Source of the DNA: Hyphochytrium catenoides
Taxonomy: Eukaryota > Sar > Hyphochytriomycetes > Hyphochytriales > Hyphochytriaceae
Assembly: GCA_900088475.1 (NCBI GenBank)
Contig: FLMG01002519.1
Span: forward strand, 1-31,784
Direction: 5' to 3'
DNA length: 31,784 bases
In this document: in pieces, positions 1 to 9,568 of the stretch
Layout: each line of letters opens with the position of its first letter
Numbering within the stretch: position 1 is the stretch's first letter
The notes under the pieces: generated by a model
The model's input: only the letters and a program-made list of their open reading frames with translations
Database searches by the model: none
What the model was told of the DNA's origin: nothing
Position numbers and translations under genes: made by a program

Positions 1-517
1 TTTCCGCTGGCGGCGCACATTCGCTTGCCATCACAGGTGGGAGATGTTTGCCTCTCTGCCTTTCTTGCCCTTTCCTCTCTTCCCATTCTCTCTTTCTCGG
101 TTCTCTCCACTTCTCTGGCCCTCTTTCGCCCAGTTTTTTCTTCTCTCAGTAGCACAGCCTGTGTGGTCTCTGGCTGACACGCTCTCCAACCTTTGTAAGG
201 CGAGAGCTCTGACAGGACTGCTGTGTATATCTGGGGAGATAATCGATACGGGTGAGAATGACTGCTCTGGCTCTACTCTTTGTTCTCTCATTTACTATGT
301 CTCTCTTCTCCTTAGCTCTCGTCCGCGAACACACCCTCTCTCTTCCTATGTCTCCATCTGTCTTGGGTGGCCCTTTTTCTTCCTTTTTCTCTCTCTCTCT
401 CTGTCTCTCTCTGTGTCTCTCTCTCCGTCTCTCACTCTGTCTCTGTCTCTCTCTGTCTCTCTCTCTGTCTCCCTCTCTGTCTCTCTCTCTCTGTCTCTCT
501 CTCCCTCTTTCTCTGTG

Positions 518-563
<46 letters not shown>

Positions 564-3500
564 GTTCTCTTTTGACCCGTATAGTTCTATCTGTCGTTCA
601 TGGCTGTTTGCTTTTCGTCTCTTCTCTTCATATACTCTGTCTGTCTAGCCTATATGTGTGTCTCTCCTTCTTCCACTTACCTCCTCCTTTCTTCTGTTCC
701 TGGTCCCCATCTCCTATCTCCATCAGGCAGCTTGGGTTGGGCCATAGAAATATGCGCATCACCCCGACAGAAGTGACAGACCTCGCATCACATGCACGAT
801 TCCCCTTTACTTCAGCTCCACATCTCCTGTTGTTCTCTCTCTCTCTCCTTCTCGTCTTGCACGGGGCAGTTGGCCATTGAATGCTCCCGCCTTCATTAGC
901 TTGGTTAAATGCGTTCGTTTTCTCTCTCTCTTTGCCTCAACGAACCTTCAATGACTCTTTCTTCTTTGTTGAATGGGTTTCTCTTCTCTTAGGGGCTTCC
1001 ACTTGCTTGGCCGCTGCCCCGTAATGCTTCGCTTTTCATCTTCGGCTTGACGTATCCTTTCTCTTCTTCTGCTCTGACCCTTCTCCTCTTGGCACGTTGT
1101 CATTCTCTTCTTCTCTTCTTCTGCTTCTTGTTCTCGTCGCGCTGCAGAAGATAAACAAGGCGGCTTGCGGCGGTGCTCACACCCTGGCTCTAAGTGGTAG
1201 GGTGCCTCTTTACCTAGCCCCAATCTTCTCCTCGCACTCTCTCTCTCTCTTTCTCTTCAGCCTCTCATGAGTCCTCTTTCCTCCCGTCACCCCTCATGTT
1301 TTATCGGGCAATGGCCACAGAGGAGACAGATACGCTCTGGGTGTTTGGCCAAGGAAAGTTTGGCCAGCTCGGTAAGTTAGTTGCCCATTGGATTAGTTAG
1401 GCAGTACATTCTCATTCTGTCGGCCTGTCTCTCTCTTTGCCTGTTCTCTCTTGTCTCTTCCTGGCTGCCTCTCCTCTTTCTCTCTTTCTGTGAAAGACAT
1501 TTTATTGTGTCCTTCACTCTCTCCTCCTCTCTCTCCTTCCTGTCGCTTCTTGCCTCGCCTTGTCAGGCTACTTCTTAGATGACTTCCTTCAGGTCGTGAG
1601 CTCGCTCCATCGGCTAACAACTCTTGCAGGGAATGACTGGAACTTTGATGTTCTCGCCCCGGCGCAGTTGAAGGCTTTGAGAGGAAAGAAGATCTCGTTC
1701 CTCGAAGCGGGAACTCGACAGTCTTTGGCCCGAACAAGTTGGGGCACTTCTGTCTCTCTTTTCTCTTTACCGCCACTCTCTCTCTCTCTTTTTCTTTCTT
1801 TCTTTTCCTCTCTCTCCTCTCTCTGCTCTCTTTCCCTCTCTCTCCACTCTCTCCTGTCTCTCTCTCCTCTCTCTCTCTTCTCTCTCTTCTCTCTCTCTCT
1901 CTCTTTCCTTTCATAGCTCTCTTTATCCTTTTTTGTCTTTGGTTACCTTGATGTCACATTAAGCTGCTTCCTTCCTTCCAGACTTTCGCAGCTAATTGAC
2001 GGCGCCGTTACCCTTCTCTTTTTTTGTTCTCTCTCTTTGTCTCCGTTCCCAACCATTTGTGTGAATCACCTTTATAGCCTCCTCCGTTTCTTCCGAATGT
2101 TTCTCTTACGGCTTCTCTCTCTCTCGTTTTTCAGAAACTGGACAAATCTACCTGTGGGGCTATGGAGCTTCAGGAGTGTTCAGGGATTATCCTGAGGATG
2201 TCTCAACAAAGGTGACCATCCACCCATTAGAGGTAAGTGGACTCCGATATGAACGAAGAAGACTCCGATATGAACGAAGAAGAAGAAGCGAGAGAGACGG
2301 GGCTGAAAAGACTGAGGAAAGAAACAGCTTGTAAGACAATCTCAAGCTACGACACAGCGCCATTGCCAATCAAAGCCGAGAGAAGAGACACCAAAAGAGA
2401 GAGGGTGAGAACCTGAAAAAACCGAGAGAGAGAGAGATAAAAGAGAGAGACACCTCGAGGGAGAGAAAGCAAGCAGTGTCACGCCAAGTAAAGACCAGCA
2501 CGACGTCGTTTCCTCGCGTCACGTTCTTCTTGCCAATCTTGTTTGGACAGATGGACACCATTGGCCGACTGCGCGTGGTAGGAGCAACGGTTGGCTACGA
2601 TCGAGCTTTCGTATGGGGAGAAAAAGGAAAGTCTTCTTCCTCTTTCTTCCCAATGAGGTGGAAGTTTCTCTCTAACTCTCTTTGCCTCTCTTTAGGCTGC
2701 GGACCGGACTTGGAAGCCCTTTCTTCACGTAAAGAATGCTTTGCTGCCTCTCTCTCTCCCGTTCTACCTTTCTCTTCTCGTTGCCTGTCCAGACCTTCTT
2801 CTCTCTCTGTCCCTGTCCTTTTGTTTGGGCTTGTGCCTCTCGTAACTCTTGCACTGTTGAGCTTCTGTCTTTGGCTATTCCTTCGGTTCTTGTCGCTCGC
2901 TACATTACTCTCTTCTCCTTCGCACCGGTTGAGGGCTATGACCAGCCTTTTCCCCGACTGGCTGTTCTTGCCTGCAGTCCTCTTTTTCTTCCACTGTTTC
3001 TCTCTAACTTTTTATTGGCGTTCATCTCTATATAGAGCCATTGATCTGCAGCACTATCGCGAAGGCCAGTAGCTACTCCCTAAAGATGTACTACCGCTGT
3101 TCCCACTGCAAAGGAATGGAGCTGCTCTGCGTTAAGTGTGCAGCACTCTGTCATAGGTGAGGCACATCCCTTTTTATGTATCTACATTCTGGTTCCTTTT
3201 CCTCCTGTCCTAGAGACTCTATGACTTTCAACTCCAGGCATAATCCTCTTCCTTTCTCTCTCTCTTTCTCCGTCTTGACCTCGCCTCTTACTTTCCCTCC
3301 CTTCCTCTCTCTTTCTCTCTCCCGCGCTGGCTCTCGCTCCCTCTCCCCGGGTTCTCTTTCTTTCTGCAACCAGCTTTCTCTTTGCCTTCTTTTTCCTCAT
3401 CCACTATCACGTCCTTAGCAGACTTCTGAACTTCTATCTCGCGCGTTTCCTTGGTTGGCTGCTTACACGTCCTATCACCATTTCATCGAAATAGGAATCA

Positions 3501-3666
3501 CGGTGTTGAGGGTTATTTCTTAGAGTCACCAGCCACGATGCCTTGCAGTTGTTCCCAGTCATACGAACTCTGCCGTTGTGCGCCGCAAGAGCAACAGAAA
3601 GCCAAAGTGCCCGGGCCAGAGGATGAGGATTCTGAAGAAGACATGGAGAGAGACACGGGGAGATGA
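1..3666 (+). CDS. RCC1-repeat protein with C-terminal UBR-type zinc finger (5' partial)
   Basis: The gene enters from the left edge. Exons read from splice sites and phase: 1-36, 201-252, 727 to about 772-793, 1148-1196, 1321-1371, 1630-1737, 2135-2232, 2551-2610, 2696-2728, 3038-3156 and 3495-3666 (TGA stop). RCC1 blades are visible as SAGGAHSLAIT, AVYIWGDNRYGQLGLG, KAACGGAHTLALSG, TLWVFGQGKFGQLG, FLEAGTRQSLART and GQIYLWGYGASG. The last two exons encode a cysteine/histidine module: one Cys, 16 residues, then C-x2-C-x6-C-x2-C-x3-CH-x2-H-x14-C-x-C. This matches the UBR box of UBR4/FBXO11-type proteins, although the usual final CDCG is CSCS here. The tail is acidic (EDEDSEEDME). RCC1 propellers bind GTPases, chromatin or ligase partners, and UBR boxes bind N-degrons, so a ubiquitin-pathway role is inferred. 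No HECT or RING domain is seen; one could lie upstream. The donor of exon 3 is unclear (GTGACA at 773, or a non-standard GC site at 794). Confidence 0.8.
370..562 (+). repeat. CT-rich simple-sequence tract inside an intron
   Basis: Imperfect (CT)n broken by CTGT units lies within the intron between the exons ending at 252 and starting at 727. It produces long Ser/Leu-only open frames in several phases that are not genes. Similar pyrimidine tracts fill the later introns of the same gene (about 1771-1915, 2740-2810 and 3255-3320). Confidence 0.85.
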
Positions 3667-4136
3667 CTCTGGTTCTAATTGTCTTCAGATGCTCCGCCCG
3701 GAGAGACAAAAATGGAAAGACGGCACCACGGCTTCGAAGTAAGCAAGATAGGAAGAGCGAAGAGCTTCATGGAGAAAGCTGCCATCATCCGTGTTATATT
3801 TCTTCTATGAATGTAGCTATGTCTGGGGCTATCTACTGATGCAGGCAAGCGTCAAATCTCAGTGTGTCTACTTGTAGCAGCTCGTTCTCTTCTCTCTTTC
3901 TCTCCTTCCTCTGCCCCGGGAATGCTACTCGAAGAAAGACAAGCGGGCTAGGCAGAGAGCAGTATAACAGAGACGAATAGCCAGGAAGGGAGAGCGAGAT
4001 GAGCCCAGTCCTCTCTCTATTTGGCTTAGCCTACATATGTTGGGCTCTCCATCCATAACTATAGAGAAGGGAGATAATACTTGACCTAGACGGGACGAGC
4101 CATGGATGCGATGGAGGTCTCTCCCTTAACCGCTAA
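3667..4136. other. Intergenic space between two convergent genes
   Basis: No coding potential is recognised here. The RCC1-UBR gene ends at 3666 on the plus strand and the membrane-protein gene ends at 4137 on the minus strand, so this must hold both 3' ends. A short CT tract lies at about 3887-3910. No clear AATAAA signal was found. Confidence 0.6.
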
Positions 4137-5996
4137 CTACTGAGCTGGCAGCGGTGTTGGCTTTGTCTGCTGGACCTTAACCCGACGGGAGGGTCGCAAG
4201 GAGACGAGAGGCACAGGAGAGGAAGGAGATGAGTGGACAAAGAGGTTGTCATACTCGACTGCCCCTCTCAACACGAGCAGCTCGTTAGATGCTGAAGAGC
4301 TGTGCCAGAGTCTCCATAACAGGCGACAGTTCAGTAGAAAGGCGGTAGTCAGACGACTGACAGCAAATGTATAGAGCTGCACTTTAAAATGCACTCCCGA
4401 AAGCACTCGTCCTTCCCATAGCAGTCTGTTCCTGAACTGCAGCCGGCTAGAAAACGTCATTTGAAGCAGTAGTACGCCTTCTACTGCCGTCACTATGAAC
4501 ATGACTATGGGTGCAAGGCGGAAGAGAGAGAGGTGGAGTTTCTCCTTGAAGAGAGGGACAAGGGCGTCCATGTGGAGGACCAGGTGGGTCCACAGCCAGA
4601 GCGAGAAGAGGTAAAAGATCCGCTGGTCCCAGTACATCGTATCACAAAGACTTAGACATGCCAGGGCAGTCTGTGAGACTGGTAAGAGGTAGTCAAAGGA
4701 GCTCAGAAGCTCCCAGAGAAGCGTTCTATTGAGCAAGAGAGAGAGAGCCATTACCGTCAGAGAACTTACTATGGTCCCCGCCATAGAAATAACTCCCAGA
4801 ACTGTTTCCTCACTTCCATCCTGCCATAGGAGGAGAGCAATGCAAGAGGAAGCTCCTCCAAAAGTTAGCAGCCCCAGTAGGCCAGAGACTACAGCGCGAT
4901 GTATGGGCTTTAGTGTCATTAAGAGTCTAGCGGCGTGGAGACTCACAACGTCCCCAGCATCACATCCTCGCAGAGTCTTTGCGGTTGCCTGTCTACGTAG
5001 CTGTGTCTGTGTCTGCATATTGGTCGGAGAAGAAGAAGGGATGATAGAAGGTACCATGCTAGCTGGTAGTAGTGGTCTCTGCTGCTCTTTACCTATTATG
5101 CTGCTGGACACTGAGACGTAGATGGACGTGGGTCGCAAAGTCCTCTTCTGATGTTGTGTGGCTCGCTCTGCAATTATAGAGTGTCGTCCTCTCTCAGTTG
5201 TCAAACGGAGCGCTAGGTTGATGCGATTAATATAGCAGTGTATTGGGTCTTCATCGTAGTGCGGACCTTTTGGAGCTTTACTATGGGCTTTCCAGCCTTT
5301 GTAGACGTTTTTGACGATAAACAGAGCGCAGTTAAGCACCACGTTGCAGCCCAAGTCAATGACAGAGAAACGACGGCCTGCGAGTCCAAAAAAGACATCG
5401 GAAGTCCCAGGGACCATGCGAAAGGCCAGAGCACCGATCCAGCCAACTGTCACCGGTAGAGCCAAGGCAATAGATACACGGATAGCCTTTCTCTTCATGA
5501 CGGTGCCATCCAGCATTAGCGCCCCAATCCCAGCGATGGTCATGGCTAAGGCTGCTAGGAGCCGAAAATCAGCTTGTAAAGTACCAAGAAGCCCAGTAAG
5601 GAATAAAAGGATAAACACCATGAACCAGAACTCATAAGTTCTAGCTAACACCTTCACCATGTCCACTCTCGAGCCTAAGATAACATTTAGACATGTGGGT
5701 ATGATTAGGAAGAAGGAAAGAGTTGCCAGGACTTCTCCTTGTTCTGGTGACAAGTAGTAGCAGAAAAGACAGAGAAGGAAGCCAGCTTTGAGCGCGACCT
5801 GGAGAACTCCTTGAACCAATTCCAGATAGGACAGGAAGCGCTTCTCGCGCTGATCTAGCACTTTGGGGTCAATCCTGCAAGGCGCCAGAGCATAAAGAAG
5901 TGATCTGTTCAAGTTTATGACCGGTGGGTCCGAAGAGGGCACGACCTCATACACCGGAAAGTAAGAGCCATCCTTTCCCTTTCCAGTTGGTGCCAT
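4137..5996 (-). CDS. Polytopic membrane protein, two six-helix halves, unknown family
   Basis: A single uninterrupted frame of 619 residues, which is striking between intron-rich neighbours. About twelve hydrophobic segments fall in two groups: residues about 65-235 and about 368-560. They are separated by a hydrophilic loop of about 130 residues rich in Gln, Ser and Thr. The halves resemble each other: LARTYEFWF against LLWELLSSFDYLL after the second helix, GALMLDGTVMKRK against LVLHMDALVPLFKEK after the fourth, and NCALFIVKNVYKGW against TAFLLNCRLLWRLW at the end of the sixth. Internal duplication is therefore inferred. The N-terminus is short and shows no cleavable signal peptide. The start is supported by a TATA box 68 bases upstream. 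I do not recognise the family. A transporter or a membrane scaffold would both fit, and no catalytic motif is seen. Confidence 0.8.
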   Translation of the reverse strand: MAPTGKGKDGSYFPVYEVVPSSDPPVINLNRSLLYALAPCRIDPKVLDQREKRFLSYLELVQGVLQVALKAGFLLCLFCYYLSPEQGEVLATLSFFLIIPTCLNVILGSRVDMVKVLARTYEFWFMVFILLFLTGLLGTLQADFRLLAALAMTIAGIGALMLDGTVMKRKAIRVSIALALPVTVGWIGALAFRMVPGTSDVFFGLAGRRFSVIDLGCNVVLNCALFIVKNVYKGWKAHSKAPKGPHYDEDPIHCYINRINLALRLTTERGRHSIIAERATQHQKRTLRPTSIYVSVSSSIIGKEQQRPLLPASMVPSIIPSSSPTNMQTQTQLRRQATAKTLRGCDAGDVVSLHAARLLMTLKPIHRAVVSGLLGLLTFGGASSCIALLLWQDGSEETVLGVISMAGTIVSSLTVMALSLLLNRTLLWELLSSFDYLLPVSQTALACLSLCDTMYWDQRIFYLFSLWLWTHLVLHMDALVPLFKEKLHLSLFRLAPIVMFIVTAVEGVLLLQMTFSSRLQFRNRLLWEGRVLSGVHFKVQLYTFAVSRLTTAFLLNCRLLWRLWHSSSASNELLVLRGAVEYDNLFVHSSPSSPVPLVSLRPSRRVKVQQTKPTPLPAQ

Positions 5997-6010
5997 CGGT
6001 ACTGCTTATG

Positions 6011-6040
6011 GCCCCTTACCCTTAGGCCCCTTACGCTTAG
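6011..6040. repeat. Two tandem 15-base units next to the start of the membrane-protein gene
   Basis: GCCCCTTACCCTTAG at 6011-6025 is followed directly by GCCCCTTACGCTTAG at 6026-6040, one mismatch apart, then a partial third unit starting GCCCTATAG. They lie between the ATG at 5996 and the TATA box at 6064-6071, so they would fall in the core promoter or 5' leader. Function unknown. Confidence 0.7.
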
Positions 6041-6063
6041 GCCCTATAGACTAATCTCTCTAT

Positions 6064-6071
6064 CTTTTATA
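6064..6071 (-). promoter_or_regulatory. TATA box of the membrane-protein gene
   Basis: On the minus strand the sequence is TATAAAAG, a consensus TATA element, 68 bases upstream of the ATG at 5996. Position and orientation fit the gene, which supports both the strand and the chosen start. Confidence 0.55.
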
Positions 6072-6411
6072 AGGGGAAGCCCTGGTTGAATAGTGGGAGG
6101 AGCAAAGATAACGACGAAGTTCAGCTGCTATCTCGGCCATTGCAAGGGGAAGGTGTGTTGAGTGCGGGCGAATGACAGGCCCGAGAGGGAAGCATTGCCT
6201 AATGATTGATAGCGAAGCCTACAATTGTATACTCCTTCTCCTTGATCTTCTTCTCTTACAACAAGAGACCGATGATGGCTAGCTAGCGTGCTAAGAGCTG
6301 GCAGTCCATTGTAGGGCGAGTGATACACATTCTCCCCCCAGTCTTATTTCAATGTACCAGCTTCCCGTTTGCCTGCCACTTTACCAAGAAGAGCCCCGTC
6401 CTCTTCTGTGC

Positions 6412-6420
6412 TATAAATAA
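6412..6420 (+). promoter_or_regulatory. Possible plus-strand TATA box without an identified gene
   Basis: TATAAATAA lies on the plus strand, divergent from the minus-strand TATA at 6064. A short ATG frame begins about 20 bases downstream and meets a GTGAGG donor-like site, and an open frame of 62 residues starts at 6542. I could not chain these into a convincing gene, so this may be chance. Confidence 0.25.
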
Positions 6421-6954
6421 TAGGGGCTGCTTGCTGGTAATGGCGATGTTGAGAGGTGAGGAACGAGCAGTTGACAGATCGTTTTTTGAATAAAGGGCTG
6501 TTGCAGCAGGAGGGTCTCTGTTGCCCTTTCTAACATGATTTATGTCTTTTCTCCTCTGGCAAATGAGGAGGAGTAGCCAGGTCCTGCACCACTTTTTCTT
6601 TCCAAGCGCCCAAGCTGTCTCTCCTGTTTCCCTCCTCCTGGCTGCTGCTCCCGCTGGCAGCAGGCCGTATCCCTCATCCCAGAACAGGGCTAGGCGACCT
6701 ACCTACTTGAAGACGCAAGGTGAAGTCTAGCAAATATGAAAGGAAGACAAGAGATACGGGGCTGGAGGAGAGGGCAGCCTCGCCCAAGCAGGAAGGAGAT
6801 GGGAATCACATTTGTCCTATCAAGCGGTACCTAAAGGAGCGAGAGTACAGGTAACTAGATGAGGGAAAGGAAGAATAAGAGAGAAACGAGGGAGGGGAGC
6901 AACGAGCGAGCATGGAAGAGTCACAACTGAAAGAGAGGGAGAAAGACCGAGAGA

Positions 6955-7015
6955 GAGGATGAGAGAGAGAGAGAAGAGAGAGAGGATGAGGGAGAGAGAA
7001 GGGGGCGAGAGACAG

Positions 7016-7046
<31 letters not shown>

Positions 7047-7082
7047 AAGAGAGCGAGTGTGACACAAACACAGAGAGAAAGA
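6955..7082. repeat. GA-rich simple-sequence tract
   Basis: Imperfect (GA)n interrupted by GGGA and CAGA units. It yields Arg/Glu-only frames on one strand and Ser/Leu-only frames on the other, which are compositional artefacts. Confidence 0.8.
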
Positions 7083-9231
7083 AAGAGAGCGAGAAAAAAG
7101 AGGAAGGAAAGAAGAAAGGTGGAGAGAGAAGAGACGGTTGGTCTGGAAGGAAAGGAAATCTCTGCTTTGCTCTGCTGTGGAAGAGCGTCTCAGTCAATCA
7201 TCTGCTGCGGTTTCCTATCATGCCGGCCGCTCATGGCCAGAACATGGTGCTATCCAGAATGTATTATATAGACACCGCATGAAAACTAAATAAGGTGCAT
7301 ATGATTCATAATAATCATATTCCAACTTCTGGCCGTTTCATAGCATTTTTCAAAAAGTCTCAGTCCCGAAGCTTTCGGACAATCAATTGAAAAGTGAAAC
7401 ATTTCAGTGAAGGCAGTGAAATGAGGGCGAGGTTTCTCTTGTCCCGGAAAGACTCTGGAAAGAATCAAACGGTCGTTACATGTTGGGGTAAGAGGTCCCC
7501 CCTGAAGTAACTAGACAAAGGGAACAGACACAGAGAGGGAGAGGGAGAGGGAGAGGTTGTGAGAGCGACGGAAGTGCAAGAATGACGAGAGAGGGCGAGA
7601 GGAAAATAAGTAAACGAGAGCTATTTAGGGAAGAGGAGGTGTTGAGAAGAAGCAGCAACCTTCAAGAAGTGGCAGTAACACAGAGGAAAAAGGGAGAGAT
7701 GAGAGCGAGAGGAAGAAGGCGAAGAGAAGCTTTGCAGCAGTAGAAGCGGGTAACAACGAGGAGAGAGTGAACAGGGCTTTAGGGACATCAAGAACGGGAG
7801 ACGAAAAGAGAAGGAGGAGAAAGATGAAAGAGAGGAAACAAAAGCTTGGTGATTATTATTGTCAATAATAAATGCTGAAGAGATGATGGAAGTCCAAAGA
7901 AGCTTCAGTCCCGAGAAGGCGGGACCAGGCGAAGCTTAAGACAGTTATCGGTGTCCCTACCTCAGAAGTCCGTTGTTGTTAGCTTCTCAGCTGAGGACGA
8001 GAGGGATGTTAGCAGGATCGCGCTCATTGATTATCCCTGGCTTTTATAAAATAGACTCCCGGGGACACATAGAGTATTGGGAGAAGCTTCTGCTTCACCA
8101 CCACGCACGTGTGCAAGTAGCCACCCTTACTTTGTTTGTTATTCTTGTCACTCACTTTATATGCCACATAGAAGGACAGGACCAAAAAGGACCTAATCGA
8201 ATCCACATATGTTTTAGCTTATCTTAACCGGATGTATCATGAACCTGAAGCAATAAAGGGATTTGGTGGTGTCCCATGAACCTAAGTGTGTCGCGTATCG
8301 CCGCTGCTCTCTCTTCAACACTAAACTACAACCAATCTGGAGAAGCCTAGAGGCAAGATAAACCCTAGATGTCTTGGTAAAGGAACAAAGCCTGGACCTC
8401 TTCAAAGGACTTTTTTGACCTACTGGTTGTGGAGGAAACCACCTGAAATCAACAAGTAAGGAAAGGACAACGGAGGCAGCTTGTTTAACATATAGTATTA
8501 CCATCAGCAAGCAACGGTCCTAGTAGCAGGGAATAACAAAGGGAGCCAACATTCGCAAAGACATCAAAGGGGAGAGAAGAAGTAGAACAAGCAGCCATAA
8601 TAATCCCCAAAACGTAAGGGTGCCGGTGGTAAAGAACAGGAAATAAAATAGCAGAAAAAAAAGAAGCAAGGAACAACAACAGAAGAAGAAGAGCTTAGTA
8701 GAGCGGACGAAGTACCTCATACACGAAGAAGAACTACTTAAGATGGAGCTCTGTGGGAAAGGACAAGCATGGAAGATGATCAGTACGATGACGGCCAAGG
8801 AGAGTGGAGCCGCCGCTGCTGCCGCTTTGACGACGACAGTTTATCAACACGCCAAGAAGGAAAGAAGGGATGATGTCTCTAACGTTATCATTATGAATGG
8901 CCGTTAGCCACTCTTTAGTGAGTTTTCGCATGTTTCTGAGGAGTTACTGGTACAGCCAGTTCTCCACCCTAATCTTAGTCCCCCTTTCCTTCTATTTGTA
9001 GAGGAATAATAGCATCTGTTGGCTAAACATATGCCGCCTCGGAAGGCTTCTTACCTCTTGGCACTTTTCTGCTGCCTCCCACATCTCTTTCATACTCTGT
9101 CTTGGTTCTTCATACTTATTAAGCCCTATGAGTATATATCTCATCCGTTACTCTGACCCGCTTCCGCCAGTGCTGTCAGCCTGCAATGTGTGTTTTTCTG
9201 CGTCTGTGAAGCTCTTTCTGCTGTCTCCAAG

Positions 9232-9324
9232 TCCCTGAAGATCTGAAGACCGCCGATGACCTCGGGGTGACAGCAGATGAGATGCTGATCGGACGAGCTA
9301 AGTTATCGCTAGCAGGAGCAAGAG
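9232..9324 (+). other. Probable upstream coding exon of the zinc-knuckle gene (GC donor)
   Basis: Between a pyrimidine-led acceptor (CTGTCTCCAAG ending 9231) and a GCAAGT donor-like site at 9325 there is an open stretch that includes KTADDLGVTADEMLIGRAK. It ends in phase 1. An acceptor at 9554 (GTTAAAG) opens the following exon in exactly that phase, in frame with the ATG at 9569. GCAAGT is the usual sequence of the minority GC-AG introns. If this is right, the protein starts further upstream and 9569 is an internal methionine. The first exon was not found. Confidence 0.4.
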
Positions 9325-9330
9325 GCAAGT

Positions 9331-9361
<31 letters not shown>

Positions 9362-9420
9362 GCAAGAGAGAGAGAGAGAGAGAGAAGAGAGAAAGAGAAA
9401 GAGAAGAGAAGAGAGGTCCC
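9325..9420. repeat. GA-rich tract in the putative GC-AG intron
   Basis: Nearly pure (GA)n starts directly after the GCAAGT site. It is purine-rich on the sense strand of the gene to its right, unlike that gene's other introns, which are mostly pyrimidine-rich. Confidence 0.7.
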
Positions 9421-9568
9421 ATCCGACAGAGAGAGATTGAGGGAGAGAGAAGTCAACCGATAAGGGCCATAGTCGAGATCCCGCATTGTAAAAGGAGGAA
9501 TAGCCATTGCGTAAGTTCTCAAGAGGAGTGAGAAGGAGGCAGGTTCTGTTAAAGGAGGAGGACCCAGC

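Larger units (their letters stand above)
5997..9231. other. Long region without a recognised gene
   Basis: Several unrecognised short frames of up to about 125 residues are present on both strands, including one of 98 residues (8214-8510, minus). None shows a domain or a coherent exon chain. The region holds purine-rich tracts (about 6860-7110 and 7535-7850), two short hairpins that share CAGTCCCGA (about 7357-7380 and 7905-7925), a perfect palindrome at 7853-7871, and a pyrimidine-rich stretch from about 8970 that leads into the next gene. Purine-rich plus-strand DNA means pyrimidine-rich minus-strand DNA, so a minus-strand gene of short exons cannot be excluded. Confidence 0.5.

Noticed and set aside
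44-880. A 278-residue plus-strand frame dominated by Ser-Leu repeats
   Set aside because: It overlaps two good RCC1 exons in other frames and is mostly CT-repeat intron.
6011-6050. TTAGGC-like units suggesting an interstitial telomere repeat
   Set aside because: Only two imperfect 15-base units are present, not a telomere array.
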